Assembly: GCA_900759665.1 (NCBI GenBank)
Contig: CAAEWE010000078.1
Span: 1-64,000, forward strand
Source of the DNA: Lachnospiraceae bacterium
GTDB lineage: Bacteria; Bacillota; Clostridia; Lachnospirales; Lachnospiraceae
Length of the DNA stretch: 64,000 nt
Direction: 5' to 3'
Below the pieces are notes generated by a model. It saw only the letters and a program-made list of their open reading frames with translations. It had not been told where the DNA came from and made no database searches. The stretch's first letter is position 1, and each line of letters opens with the position of its first letter. The translations under genes and the position numbers were made by a program. Shown here in pieces: positions 1 through 8,995 of this stretch.

Positions 1-165
1 CAGCCTTCCGGGTGCGTTCGTTTTGAGAGGCAAAAATCATATTGTAATCTTTGCCACATAAGAAACATTATGGGCACAAGCAATTTTCAGGTGTGCGAAG
101 TTTGAGTTATAGAATTAAAATCTTCAGAACGAGGTTTCAGCGCCGTACAGAAAGAGCAGTTTCGG

Positions 166-194
166 TTGTAATCAAGACAGGTGTGTTATAAAAT
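166..194 (+). promoter_or_regulatory. sigma-A promoter for the SLC13-type permease
   Basis: TTGTAA (166-171) and TAAAAT (189-194) are 17 bases apart. The same box pair, spacing and flanks recur at 1563-1591 before the next gene, which supports its reality. The rest of bases 1-165 shows no gene I can support. Confidence 0.65.
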
Positions 195-214
195 GGAATC
201 GGAACTAATGTGGT

Positions 215-239
215 AGCTTTGGGGCTGTGAACCAAAGCT
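215..239 (+). other. 5' UTR hairpin
   Basis: AGCTTTGG (215-222) pairs perfectly with CCAAAGCT (232-239) across a 9-base loop. It lies in a segment of about 57 bases present in this leader but absent from the otherwise matching leader of the next gene. There is no U-tract, so it is not a terminator; its role is unknown. Confidence 0.45.
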
Positions 240-302
240 TGTGGATGTGTTAGGTGATAATGTCGGATTAGTATAGAATATAGTCAGGAAAGCAGGAAGA
301 AA

Positions 303-1505
303 ATGAAAAGAATCCTATTTTTTATCAAAAAAGAAACCGTTTTAGTCGTTGTTATTTTATTAGCTGTAATTTCTATGATATTTATTCCACCGGATCAGCA
401 ATATCCGGAATATATTGATTTTCGGACACTTGGTATTCTTTTTGGATTGATGACCTGTGTGGCAGGGGTACAGCAGCTGGGGGTATTTGATCGTCTTGCC
501 GGGATGCTGTTGCGGAAAGTATCCGGCAGAATGGCGATTACTTCTGTTTTAGTAATGCTTTGTTTTTTTTCTTCCATGCTGCTCACAAATGATGTGGCAT
601 TGATTACGTTTGTTCCATTTTCCTTGATACTTCTTCAAAGAAAAAAAGAACTATTTGATGAAAAATGGATTCTTCGGATTGTGGTGATGCAGACCATTGC
701 AGCAAATTTGGGGAGTATGCTGACCCCCATTGGCAATCCGCAAAATTTGTATCTGTTTGGATTGGCACAGATGAGAATTGAAAAATTTATATTGCTTATG
801 CTGCCATATTCTGTGGTGGCGTTTTTGGTGCTTATAATATGGATCATACTGGCATCCGGCATTAGCCGGATATATGCAAGGAATGATCAAAAACAAGACC
901 AGACAACGATAAAGAATATACAAGATAATAAAATTACTTTCAGTAAAGAGGATGGGAGACATCAATTATCTGAGGAAAAACACTCTGAAAAATCGATATC
1001 TTTTTCGTGGAAATTATGGTGTTATTGTGTGCTATTTCTTCTGGGACTCCTTGTTGTGGGAAGGGTTCTTCCATGGTCTGTTTTCACCGTGTTTGTTTTG
1101 GTATTTACATTCGCAGCTGATAGGAAGACATTAATGAAAGTAGATTATTCGCTTCTTGGAACCTTTGCGGCGTTATTTATTTTTATTGGAAATTTAGGGA
1201 GGATAGAAGTATTTCGACAGTTTTTGGAAGGAATGATCCGCGGAAGAGAAATGGTTACTGCTGTGCTTGCCAGTCAGGTGATGAGTAATGTGCCTGCAGC
1301 AATTCTCCTGTCCGGATTTACGGACGCAATTCCCAATCTGATCGTGGGCACGAATATCGGAGGACTGGGAACATTGATTGCGTCAATGGCAAGTCTGATC
1401 AGTTTTAAATATATTGCCAGAGAATACCCTGCACAAAAGGGAAGATATTTTTGCATGTTTACATTGGCCAATGTATTCTTTTTGCTTGTGATGTTGATAG
1501 TTTGA
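303..1505 (+). CDS. SLC13/ArsB-superfamily anion permease
   Basis: A 400-residue polytopic membrane protein of the citrate-transporter/ArsB/NhaD superfamily, which moves anions such as dicarboxylates or antiports ions across the plasma membrane. The sequence is mostly hydrophobic segments. Family hallmarks are LTNDVALITFVPF near residue 95, TPIGNPQNLYLF near 140, and the matching C-terminal half with SNVPAAILLSGF and NIGGLGTLIAS, as expected for two inverted repeats with re-entrant loops. A charged, hydrophilic loop at about residues 190-235 separates the halves. The length is slightly short for the family (420-480). AGGAAG sits about 6 bases before the ATG. It is followed by a NUDIX gene with a near-identical leader, which suggests common regulation rather than one operon. 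The substrate cannot be read from sequence. Confidence 0.82.
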   Translation: MKRILFFIKKETVLVVVILLAVISMIFIPPDQQYPEYIDFRTLGILFGLMTCVAGVQQLGVFDRLAGMLLRKVSGRMAITSVLVMLCFFSSMLLTNDVALITFVPFSLILLQRKKELFDEKWILRIVVMQTIAANLGSMLTPIGNPQNLYLFGLAQMRIEKFILLMLPYSVVAFLVLIIWIILASGISRIYARNDQKQDQTTIKNIQDNKITFSKEDGRHQLSEEKHSEKSISFSWKLWCYCVLFLLGLLVVGRVLPWSVFTVFVLVFTFAADRKTLMKVDYSLLGTFAALFIFIGNLGRIEVFRQFLEGMIRGREMVTAVLASQVMSNVPAAILLSGFTDAIPNLIVGTNIGGLGTLIASMASLISFKYIAREYPAQKGRYFCMFTLANVFFLLVMLIV

Positions 1506-1562
1506 CACAGTATGATCAGGGCATTCCACAATTTCAGCTGCACATAGGAGGAGCAATTCCGG

Positions 1563-1591
1563 TTGTAATAAAGAGAGGGGTGTTATAAAAT
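1563..1591 (+). promoter_or_regulatory. sigma-A promoter for nudC
   Basis: TTGTAA (1563-1568), a 17-base spacer and TAAAAT (1586-1591). Transcription would start near 1598, so the ATG at 1607 would be almost leaderless; this favours the ATG at 1649 as the nudC start. Confidence 0.65.
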
Positions 1592-1648
1592 AGAACCAGT
1601 ACAGATATGGAAAATGGTACAGAATATGTCAGGAAAGCAGGCGGAACA

Positions 1649-2509
1649 ATGATACAGGATATATTACCTCAAAAGCTTTATAATACATTCGTCAGAAAGG
1701 AGCCTTCGCCGGACAGCAGGATCTTAAGCTTCCGGGAGTGGGGAGCATTATACCGGGAGCTGGATGGAGAGCTTACGTTTCTTACCTTTCGTCAGGTGAA
1801 GGAATATTACGAGGAGAAAGGACAGGAGCTTCCGGAGGCAGTTTTTTTATTTTCTGTAGATACACAGGATTATTTTTTGATGGATCTGGGCGAAGCTGTG
1901 ATGGAAGGTTACAGATATCATAAAATGTTTGAAACCCGCCGGTTGTCTCCGAAGGAAAATGTTCTGGCAGCTGCGACCGGCTGGCACTTATATGTGTGGT
2001 ACCGGGATAATCAATATTGTGGACGGTGTGCCCATAAAATGGTACACGATGAAACCCTTCGGATGATGAAGTGTCCGGATTGTGGCAATATGGTATTTCC
2101 GAAGATTGCACCGGCAGTGATCGTGGGGGTGACAGATGGAGACCGGATTCTGATGACCAAATATGCAGACAGAGAATATAAGAAATATGCGTTGATCGCA
2201 GGATTTGCGGAAATTGGAGAGACAGCGGAGCAGACGGTGGAGCGGGAAGTCATGGAGGAGGTAGGGCTTTCTGTAAAAAATATCCGTTATTACAAAAGCC
2301 AGCCATGGGGATATGACAGTAATCTTTTACTGGGATATTTCTGTGATCTGGCACAGGAAGAAGAAATCCATCTGGATCAAACAGAGCTTTCTCTGGCGGA
2401 ATGGGTGGATTACCGGAATATTCCGGACGATCCGGAGGGATTAAGTCTCACCAGAGAAATGATGATCACGTTTCGGGAGCAGAAAAAACGGGAGCACAGT
2501 CAGGGATAA
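1649..2509 (+). CDS. nudC: NADH pyrophosphatase (NAD+ diphosphatase), NUDIX family
   Basis: Predicted to hydrolyse NAD(H) to NMN(H) and AMP, and possibly to remove NAD caps from RNA, in the cytoplasm. The 286-residue protein has the NudC order: an N-terminal domain, a zinc ribbon (Cys 124, 127, 142, 145) and a NUDIX box at about 185-207 that is fully canonical, including REVMEEVG. The family motif SQPW follows at 217-220. I start it at 1649 because AGGCGG lies just upstream and the leader matches that of the preceding gene, whose start falls at the equivalent place; the ATG at 1607 has no ribosome binding site and sits about 9 bases from the predicted transcript start. The family assignment is firm; NAD specificity rests on SQPW plus the zinc ribbon. 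Confidence 0.9.
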   Translation: MIQDILPQKLYNTFVRKEPSPDSRILSFREWGALYRELDGELTFLTFRQVKEYYEEKGQELPEAVFLFSVDTQDYFLMDLGEAVMEGYRYHKMFETRRLSPKENVLAAATGWHLYVWYRDNQYCGRCAHKMVHDETLRMMKCPDCGNMVFPKIAPAVIVGVTDGDRILMTKYADREYKKYALIAGFAEIGETAEQTVEREVMEEVGLSVKNIRYYKSQPWGYDSNLLLGYFCDLAQEEEIHLDQTELSLAEWVDYRNIPDDPEGLSLTREMMITFREQKKREHSQG

Positions 2510-2534
2510 ATGAACTGGAAACCGGGAGGGAAAA

Positions 2535-2563
2535 TTGACCTGGCACCGGAGCAATGATAAAAT
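2535..2563 (+). promoter_or_regulatory. sigma-A promoter for the alcohol dehydrogenase
   Basis: TTGACC (2535-2540), a 17-base spacer and TAAAAT (2558-2563), about 78 bases before the ATG. Confidence 0.6.
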
Positions 2564-2641
2564 ACAAAAATAATAGGATGTCTGTGAAGCACAAAATATC
2601 AAAGAAAAGGAAAAACAAATATCAGAAAGGCAGAGATAGAG

Positions 2642-3820
2642 ATGACAAATTTTGATTATTATGCACCCACAAAGGTGGTTTTTGGAAAAGGAACAGAGGA
2701 TCAGGTGGGAGAGCTGGTGAAAGAGCAGGGATGCACCAAGGTATTAGTTCATTATGGAAGCGGAAGTGTGAAAAGAAGCGGTCTGCTGGATCGGATTTTC
2801 CGGTCTCTGGAGCAGGCGGGGATTCCTTTTGTATCACTGGGAGGAGTTGTGCCAAATCCAAGGCTGTCTCTCGTGTATCAGGGAATTGAGCTTTGCAAGA
2901 AGGAGCAGGTAGATTTCATACTTGCTGTGGGTGGCGGAAGTGTCATTGATTCCGGCAAGGCGATTGGATATGGTGTGGCAAACGAGGGAGATGTATGGGA
3001 TTTTTATGAGAGAAAACGGGAGGCTGCGGGATGCCTGCCCATAGGCGTGGTGTTGACTATTGCGGCTGCCGGATCGGAGATGAGCAATTCCTCGGTGATC
3101 ACCAATGAGGATGGATGGTTGAAACGCGGCTATGGGAATGACTGCTGTCGAGCCCGGTTTGCTGTGATGGATCCGGAGCTTACCATGACCCTTCCAAAGT
3201 ATCAGACGGCCAGTGGCTGTGTGGATATTATGATGCATACGATGGAGCGTTATTTTAATCAGGAGGAGAATCTGGATCTGACGGATGGATTTAGTGAGCA
3301 CTTGATCCGCACCGTTATGGAGAATGCATTGATCCTCATGAAGGAGCCGGATAACTATAAAGCAAGAGCAGAGGTGATGTGGGCAGGAAGCCTGTCCCAT
3401 AATGGTCTGACCGGCTGTGGAACGGCAGGCGGGGACTGGGCAAGCCATCAGTTAGAGCACGAGCTTGGCGGTATGTTTGATGTGGCACATGGTGCTGGAC
3501 TTGCAGCTGTCTGGGGAAGCTGGGCGAGATATGTTCTGGAGGGTAATCCGGGTAGATTTGCGCAGTTTGCTGTCCATGTAATGGGACAGGAGAAAGGAGC
3601 AGACGATACGGAAACAGCTCTTCGTGGAATTTGTGCCATGGAAGAGTTTTATCATCAGATAGAAATGCCGACAAGTCTTTCGCAGCTGGGGATCAATCCC
3701 ACCGAGGAGCAGCTTCGCAGTCTGGCAGAAAAGTGCAGTCATTTTGGAAACCGGACAATTGGCTGTATGAAAAAGCTGGATCAGGAGGATATGTACCGGA
3801 TTTATAAAATGGCATTGTAA
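2642..3820 (+). CDS. Iron-containing alcohol dehydrogenase (butanol dehydrogenase-like)
   Basis: A group III, iron-dependent alcohol dehydrogenase of the YqhD/BdhA branch, reducing aldehydes with NAD(P)H in the cytosol; in fermentative clostridia such enzymes dispose of reducing equivalents or detoxify aldehydes. The 392-residue length fits. The start FDYYAPTKVVFGKG is typical. AVGGGSVIDSGKAIG near residues 95-109 is the dinucleotide-binding glycine turn. Metal-ligand histidines lie in MMHTMERYF, HQLEHELGGMF and DVAHGAGLA. It has its own promoter upstream and is followed 60 bases later by a RelA/SpoT-domain gene. Cofactor preference and the real substrate cannot be decided here. Confidence 0.9.
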   Translation: MTNFDYYAPTKVVFGKGTEDQVGELVKEQGCTKVLVHYGSGSVKRSGLLDRIFRSLEQAGIPFVSLGGVVPNPRLSLVYQGIELCKKEQVDFILAVGGGSVIDSGKAIGYGVANEGDVWDFYERKREAAGCLPIGVVLTIAAAGSEMSNSSVITNEDGWLKRGYGNDCCRARFAVMDPELTMTLPKYQTASGCVDIMMHTMERYFNQEENLDLTDGFSEHLIRTVMENALILMKEPDNYKARAEVMWAGSLSHNGLTGCGTAGGDWASHQLEHELGGMFDVAHGAGLAAVWGSWARYVLEGNPGRFAQFAVHVMGQEKGADDTETALRGICAMEEFYHQIEMPTSLSQLGINPTEEQLRSLAEKCSHFGNRTIGCMKKLDQEDMYRIYKMAL

Positions 3821-3880
3821 ACATCTAAAGATGAATCCGATGAGCAGATAAAACCAACAGGAGAGGGTGGTATAGAACAA

Positions 3881-4870
3881 ATGATAACTTTGAATGATTA
3901 TTTATATTCGGGGGATACGGTGCTTCGGATATTACAGAAATACAGCAGCGATCTGGGGCAGGAGGCACAGAAAAGCCACAATGAAGTGGATCTGCTTCAC
4001 TGTGCATTTCTGTCCCAGATTATGGACATGTTGGAACACAATGATTTCCTGACAGCACAGTCCCAGAAGATCAGGGAGTTTTATATGTATATGGCAAAGG
4101 AATATCCGTTTCTTGCCTTTACTTTTAAGGGAAGGATCAAATCGCTGATCCGTGCAGAGGAGAAGTTTAACGGATATATTGTGGAGTATATCTATGATTA
4201 TTATGAAAAATATCATCAATTTCCTTCTATGGATGAGATTAAAAAACGTCTGGATTGTTTCCGGGATCTGATCGCATACCGGGTTGTGATCTCTTTGCCA
4301 CAGTGCCATCTGGGAGAGGGGCAGGATCGGGAAAAGGAAGAGCTGCGGTATCTTTATAAGATTGCGAATGTTTTGCCATCTTTCATGGAACAGAGAGACT
4401 TCCGGGTAGAATCGGCAAAGGGAGTACGGGCGAGCAGTTCTGATATGCTGAAGGAAGCTGTCCGGCCTTATTACCGGGATTATATATCCAATGAAGGGGA
4501 ATATGGCTATCGTTCTTTGCATATTACATTTTATGATGATACAGCGAAATGCTATATGGAGGTTCAGCTTCGTACAAAGGCGATGGATGACAACGCGGAG
4601 ATCGGTCCGGCAAACCATCTGGGATATGAGAAACGGCAGGAAAATGAACGTGCAAGGAGAGATGTGATTCCGGTGGGAGAATGCAGGTGCTTTGATGAAG
4701 CTTATGAAAGAGGCATGCGTCTGCAGGAACTGGAGCTTGCAAAGCTGGATGTCAATATGTTTTCGGCGGTCAACAACAGTCTGATCAATGATGGCTGTGG
4801 CTTGTACCGGGGCAGACTGATCCTTCCATACGAGCATTTATCACGTTTTCAGAGTGATCTGACATCCTGA
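3881..4870 (+). CDS. RelA/SpoT-domain nucleotidyltransferase-like protein
   Basis: A 329-residue cytosolic protein with a RelA/SpoT synthetase-like domain, the fold that makes (p)ppGpp in small alarmone synthetases. Visible motifs: KGRIKSLIRAEEK at 83-95, FRDLIAYRVV at 127-136, GYRSLHITF at 209-217 and MEVQLRT at 226-232 with His246. It has no HD hydrolase, TGS or ACT domain. It is longer than typical SAS proteins (200-260) because of an N-terminal helical extension of about 75 residues and a C-terminal tail. GGAGAGGGTGG precedes the ATG. It could be an active alarmone synthetase or a diverged member with another pyrophosphotransferase role; motif conservation supports catalysis but does not prove it. 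Confidence 0.8.
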   Translation: MITLNDYLYSGDTVLRILQKYSSDLGQEAQKSHNEVDLLHCAFLSQIMDMLEHNDFLTAQSQKIREFYMYMAKEYPFLAFTFKGRIKSLIRAEEKFNGYIVEYIYDYYEKYHQFPSMDEIKKRLDCFRDLIAYRVVISLPQCHLGEGQDREKEELRYLYKIANVLPSFMEQRDFRVESAKGVRASSSDMLKEAVRPYYRDYISNEGEYGYRSLHITFYDDTAKCYMEVQLRTKAMDDNAEIGPANHLGYEKRQENERARRDVIPVGECRCFDEAYERGMRLQELELAKLDVNMFSAVNNSLINDGCGLYRGRLILPYEHLSRFQSDLTS

Positions 4871-4941
4871 GTTTCGCGGATATACGCATTTCACACTGGT
4901 GCAAAAAATTGTCGTTTTATGAAAAAAGATGACAGAAAGTA

Positions 4942-4970
4942 ATGACGAATAACTAAAAATATGATATCAT
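4942..4970 (+). promoter_or_regulatory. Probable promoter for the BMP lipoprotein-chemoreceptor pair
   Basis: ATGACG (4942-4947), a 17-base spacer and TATCAT (4965-4970). The -35 lacks the leading T of the consensus, so strength is uncertain. Confidence 0.4.
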
Positions 4971-5055
4971 AAGTCTCATGGAAAGGATTATCTGCTGATC
5001 GATCCAATGATCTGGTGGATATACATACGAACGGAATAGTTAAAGGAGAGAATGT

Positions 5056-6237
5056 ATGAAGAAAAAAAGAATATGGAAAAGGGCAGCAATGTTGTTATCG
5101 GCGACGCTTCTTCTGACGGGATGTGGTGCAGGAAAGGCAGGTACGCCGGATGATTATGCAACCAACAAGGGATATGAGGAGGATACTACCCAGAAGGAAG
5201 GCTCCGGCGGCATTGCGAAGGAGGACATCAAGGTCGGCGTGCTGTACCTGTCCGATCCGGCAGAGGGAAGCGGTTATTCCTACACCCATGATCTGGGTGT
5301 AAAGGGGATGCAGGAGAATTTGCTGTTGTCGGACGACCAGATCGAACGCAAGATCGTGGATGATTCCGATGAAAAGGCTACGGAGAAGGCGATTGAGGAG
5401 TGTGTTGCGGACGGCTGCAATATTATATTTACCACAAGCTGGGGATATATGCAGGTGACGGCAGATATGGCAGAGAAGTATCCGGATGTATATTTTTCAC
5501 ACGGAACCGGATATATGTCTAACGGCAAGAATTTTAATAACTACTTTGGACGTATCTATCAGGCGAGATATCTCAGCGGAATTGTAGCCGGCATGAATAC
5601 GAAGGATAATAAGATCGGTTATGTCGCGGCACAGGATTCTTCCAATTCCGAGGTGACCGGAGGCATTGATGCTTTTGCCATCGGCGTGGAGTCCGTTAAT
5701 CCGAAGGCAAAGGTCTATGTGGATGTGACGAATAGCTGGTATGATGAGAAAAAGGAAAAGGAAGCTTCGGAGCGTCTGCTTGATATGGGGTGTGATGTGA
5801 TGACACAGCATTGTGATACACCATATCCACAGACTCTGGCACAGGAGAAGGGAGTCTACGGGATTGGATACAATTCTGACATGAGCAAGGAGACGCCGGA
5901 TTCCTGCCTGACCAGTGTCATATGGAACTGGAGTGCATATTATACATCTGCGGTCAAAAGTATCATTGATGGCACCTGGGATGGAAGCAATTATTATGGC
6001 GGTATGGCAGAGGGACTGGTAGGGATCACGGATCTGGCATCCTTTGCAGCGGAAGGTACACAGCAGAAAGTAGATGAGGCAACTGCCGGGATCCTGAGTG
6101 GAGACAACAATGTATTTGATGGTGTTCTTGAAACCAATACCGGCAAAAAGATCGGCAAAAAGGGAAAGACTCTGGACGATGCAACGATCACAGGAAAGAT
6201 CAACTGGTATTACCGCAATGTTGTTGTATTAAAATAA
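5056..6237 (+). CDS. BMP/PnrA-family substrate-binding lipoprotein
   Basis: A 393-residue extracytoplasmic ligand-binding lipoprotein of the BMP (basic membrane protein, PnrA/Med) family, whose known members bind nucleosides. A lysine/arginine-rich start, a hydrophobic stretch and the lipobox LLTGC (acylated Cys23) give a lipoprotein signal. The mature part has the family pattern: KVGVLYLSDP near residue 60, an ADGCNIIFTTSWGY segment, then FSHGTGYMS and a hinge region around GRIYQARYLSGIVAG. No ABC ATPase or permease follows; instead, 19 bases downstream begins a chemoreceptor. That context suggests a binding protein that presents its ligand to the chemoreceptor, though it may also serve a transporter encoded elsewhere. 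GGAGAG precedes the ATG. Confidence 0.87.
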   Translation: MKKKRIWKRAAMLLSATLLLTGCGAGKAGTPDDYATNKGYEEDTTQKEGSGGIAKEDIKVGVLYLSDPAEGSGYSYTHDLGVKGMQENLLLSDDQIERKIVDDSDEKATEKAIEECVADGCNIIFTTSWGYMQVTADMAEKYPDVYFSHGTGYMSNGKNFNNYFGRIYQARYLSGIVAGMNTKDNKIGYVAAQDSSNSEVTGGIDAFAIGVESVNPKAKVYVDVTNSWYDEKKEKEASERLLDMGCDVMTQHCDTPYPQTLAQEKGVYGIGYNSDMSKETPDSCLTSVIWNWSAYYTSAVKSIIDGTWDGSNYYGGMAEGLVGITDLASFAAEGTQQKVDEATAGILSGDNNVFDGVLETNTGKKIGKKGKTLDDATITGKINWYYRNVVVLK

Positions 6238-6256
6238 AAAGGCCGGTGAGAAAGGA

Positions 6257-7975
6257 ATGAAAAATTTTATGAAATTTACATTACGAAAAAAGATCATTTT
6301 AAGTGCAATTTTACCTCTTCTTTTACTGGGAGCCAGTGTTATCGTTATTGCGGCAACCATTGTGAAGGGATCTATTATCAGTAAAGTGGAGGAGTCCCTG
6401 AAGGGAACTGCGGTGGCTACCCAGGCAGCATATGACCAGAATGCGGGTTCTTATCTTAAGGCGGAGAATGGTGCGATCTGGAAGGGAAGTTACAATATAT
6501 CTCAGTCGGAGACGCTGGTGGATACGATTAAAGAGGAGTCCGGCATGGACGTGACGTTCTTTTATGGTTCTGACCGGATTATGACATCGGCAAAGGATAA
6601 GGATGGCAACCGGCTGTTAGGCAGTCCGGCGGGAGATAAAATTAAAAAAAGAGTGCTGGAGCAGGGTAAAGAATATTTCAGTGATAACATTTCGGTGGAT
6701 GGAACGATCTATTACGGATATTATGTGCCGGTTTATCAGGATGGTTCCAAGGATGCACCGATCGGAATGGTTTTTGCGGGTCAGGAGAAGCAGAAAACAT
6801 TTCAAAGTGTCCTTCAGATCATCAATATGATCGTTGCCTTAGTTGTGATCATTATGGTGATCTGCAGTATTGCGGTGGGTATCAGTGCCAATTCTATTAC
6901 TAAAGCATTAAATAAAAGTATTGCAGAAGTGTTAGAGGTATCTTCCGGCAACCTGAATGTAGGAGAGAACAGGAAGCTTCTTCGCAGAAAGGATGAGATT
7001 GGTAATCTGTCCAGAGCCGTTCACAGCCTGCAGGAGGAACTATGCAAGATTATTGGAGATATTAAAGAGAGTACGGATACACTTCTGGAGGCTTCCAATA
7101 CATTAGAGGAGACATCCCAGGATACTCATAACAGTATCGGAGAGGTGAATCATGCTATGAACACCATTACCGATGGAGCAAACCGGCAGGCAGAGGATGT
7201 AGGGCGTGCTTCTGACAATGTACGGGATATGGGAGAACTGATCATTCAGACAGGAAAGGAAGCGGACTCGCTGGAGAACAGTGCGGACAGCATGAAGGGA
7301 GCCAGCGACAAAACGGCTGTTACCATTGATGAGCTTCGCAGCATTAGTGAGGATGTGAAGCGGGCGGTATCGGAGATTGCAGAACAGACGACACAGACCA
7401 ACAGTTCTGCACAGAGCATCCGGGAGGCATCCCAGTTTATTTCAGAGATTGCAGAGGAGACAAATCTTTTGTCCTTAAATGCCAGTATTGAGGCAGCCCG
7501 TGCCGGTGAGGCAGGAAGAGGATTTGCTGTGGTTGCATCCCAGATTCAGAAGCTGGCAGAGCAGTCCAACGCAGCCAGTGGCAACATTGAGGAGATCGTG
7601 AATACTCTTCTGGGTAATTCTGAACGGGTTGTTGCAACCATGGCGCAGACACAGGAGGTTATTGACCGGCAGAATGAATATATTGCCAACACGGAACAGA
7701 GTGTGGGGAGCGTGATGAAGGAAATTGAGATTTCCATTGAGTATATCCGGAATATTGGACAGAGCATGAAGAAGCTGGAGGATGCCAGAGCAGAGATCAT
7801 ACAGAGGATTGATGCAATGTCTGAGATCGCACAGAGTAATGTTTCCGGTACTTCCCAGACCAGCATGGCACTTCAGGCGATGGAGGATAGCTTTAAGAAT
7901 ATCGAGACATCCACGGAAAATCTCAGAAATACCGCGGATATGCTGGCACAGAATATTGGACATTTTACAGTGTAA
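6257..7975 (+). CDS. Methyl-accepting chemotaxis protein with extracellular Cache-type sensor
   Basis: A 572-residue transmembrane chemoreceptor that signals to CheA/CheW. Order: TM1 at about 13-35, an extracellular single-Cache-like domain at about 36-187 (containing SGMDVTFFYGSDRIMTS), TM2 at about 187-210, HAMP at about 211-263, then a long coiled-coil signalling domain. The hairpin tip reads AEETNLLSLNASIEAARAGE and continues GRGFAVVASQIQKLAEQS, which is the conserved core. It is co-directional and 19 bases after the BMP lipoprotein, almost certainly one operon. No other chemotaxis or flagellar structural genes are in the window. The sensed ligand is unknown; the neighbour suggests a nucleoside-like compound (inference). 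Confidence 0.93.
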   Translation: MKNFMKFTLRKKIILSAILPLLLLGASVIVIAATIVKGSIISKVEESLKGTAVATQAAYDQNAGSYLKAENGAIWKGSYNISQSETLVDTIKEESGMDVTFFYGSDRIMTSAKDKDGNRLLGSPAGDKIKKRVLEQGKEYFSDNISVDGTIYYGYYVPVYQDGSKDAPIGMVFAGQEKQKTFQSVLQIINMIVALVVIIMVICSIAVGISANSITKALNKSIAEVLEVSSGNLNVGENRKLLRRKDEIGNLSRAVHSLQEELCKIIGDIKESTDTLLEASNTLEETSQDTHNSIGEVNHAMNTITDGANRQAEDVGRASDNVRDMGELIIQTGKEADSLENSADSMKGASDKTAVTIDELRSISEDVKRAVSEIAEQTTQTNSSAQSIREASQFISEIAEETNLLSLNASIEAARAGEAGRGFAVVASQIQKLAEQSNAASGNIEEIVNTLLGNSERVVATMAQTQEVIDRQNEYIANTEQSVGSVMKEIEISIEYIRNIGQSMKKLEDARAEIIQRIDAMSEIAQSNVSGTSQTSMALQAMEDSFKNIETSTENLRNTADMLAQNIGHFTV

Positions 7976-8082
7976 GCAGAGCAATTGTGAGATCTGGCAA
8001 ATTATTTGGTAAATTAGCTGAACTATCTGAAAAAGTTGTCACATACTGTACTATACTTTCATAGCAAAGGATGGGAAACGAT

Positions 8083-8934
8083 ATGGCACGATTTACAAAT
8101 CAGGCGCAGCTGCGGTATGGAAATGCCGTGACAAACTCCAACATTGCAGTGGGGGAGATCCTTGAGGTTCTTTCTGCAACAAAAACGGCTGTCAGAGCGA
8201 CCTATGGGCAGAATGACAATGTCACATATATTGTGAGCATTGTCAATTCAGGAACAACTCCGGTCGCAGGTCTTACGCTGACGGATAATTTAGGAGCTTA
8301 TCCTTTTGGGACAGGAGAACTGGTTCCATTAACCTATGTTGCCGGAACAATCAATTATTATGTCAATGGTACCCTGCAGACAACGCCGACAGTAACCGCA
8401 GGCCCGCCGATGACTGTCACAGGGATCAATGTCCCGGCAGGAGGAAATGCTACGATCATTTATGAGGCATCAGTCAATCAGAATGCTCCATTGGCAGTGG
8501 AATCTGAGATCACCAATACGGCGACGATCACCGGAGGAGGGATCACTCCGATCAGGGTGACGGAAACAATCGGTGCTGCCAGTGCACCAAACCTGAATAT
8601 TACGAAATCAGTCAGCCCGGTACCGGTGACGGAAAACGGTACACTGACGTATACTTTTGTAATCCAGAATTTTGGTAATGCGGCAGCCAATGCAGCGACC
8701 GGGGCAGTGATCACAGATACCTTTGATCCCGTTTTGTCAAATCTGACCGTAACCTTTAACGGAACGGCATGGACAGATCCGACGGAGTATACCTATGATG
8801 AGACCACAGGAGTATTTGCAACGGCAGCGGGAGGGATTACGGTACCGGCAGCCACTTATACCCAGGATCCGGTCAGTGGAGCATGGGTGGCTAATCCGGG
8901 AGTCAGCACGCTGGTGGTCACAGGCACTATTTAA
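8083..8934 (+). CDS. DUF11 repeat protein without a signal peptide
   Basis: A 283-residue protein made of two DUF11-like beta-sandwich repeats, roughly residues 25-155 and 160-283; the second opens with NLNITKSVSPVPVTENGTLT, a classic DUF11 start, and the first has DNVTYIVSIVNSG. Composition is Thr, Ala, Asn, Val and Gly rich with almost no Cys. DUF11 repeats usually occur on cell surfaces, but I see no signal peptide, membrane segment or sorting motif. I choose the ATG at 8083 because GGATGGG lies 6 bases upstream; the ATG at 8071 overlaps that site. It follows the chemoreceptor by about 107 bases. A spore-surface or non-classically exported role is possible but unproven. Confidence 0.75.
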   Translation: MARFTNQAQLRYGNAVTNSNIAVGEILEVLSATKTAVRATYGQNDNVTYIVSIVNSGTTPVAGLTLTDNLGAYPFGTGELVPLTYVAGTINYYVNGTLQTTPTVTAGPPMTVTGINVPAGGNATIIYEASVNQNAPLAVESEITNTATITGGGITPIRVTETIGAASAPNLNITKSVSPVPVTENGTLTYTFVIQNFGNAAANAATGAVITDTFDPVLSNLTVTFNGTAWTDPTEYTYDETTGVFATAAGGITVPAATYTQDPVSGAWVANPGVSTLVVTGTI

Positions 8935-8995
8935 AAATAACCGGATTAGGAAAAGACCAGGATGAAAGTTTTCTACAGGAGTAGTCGTGTGTTCG

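Noticed and set aside
1..40. Minus-strand open frame starting at 40 and running off the left edge
   Set aside because: Only 13 codons are visible and the ribosome binding site is poor; too short to support a gene.
2834..3448. 204-codon minus-strand open frame
   Set aside because: Shadow of the iron alcohol dehydrogenase, which has clear family motifs.
3932..4837. 301-codon open frame on the minus strand
   Set aside because: It lies wholly inside the RelA/SpoT-domain gene, lacks a ribosome binding site and has a composition typical of an antisense shadow.
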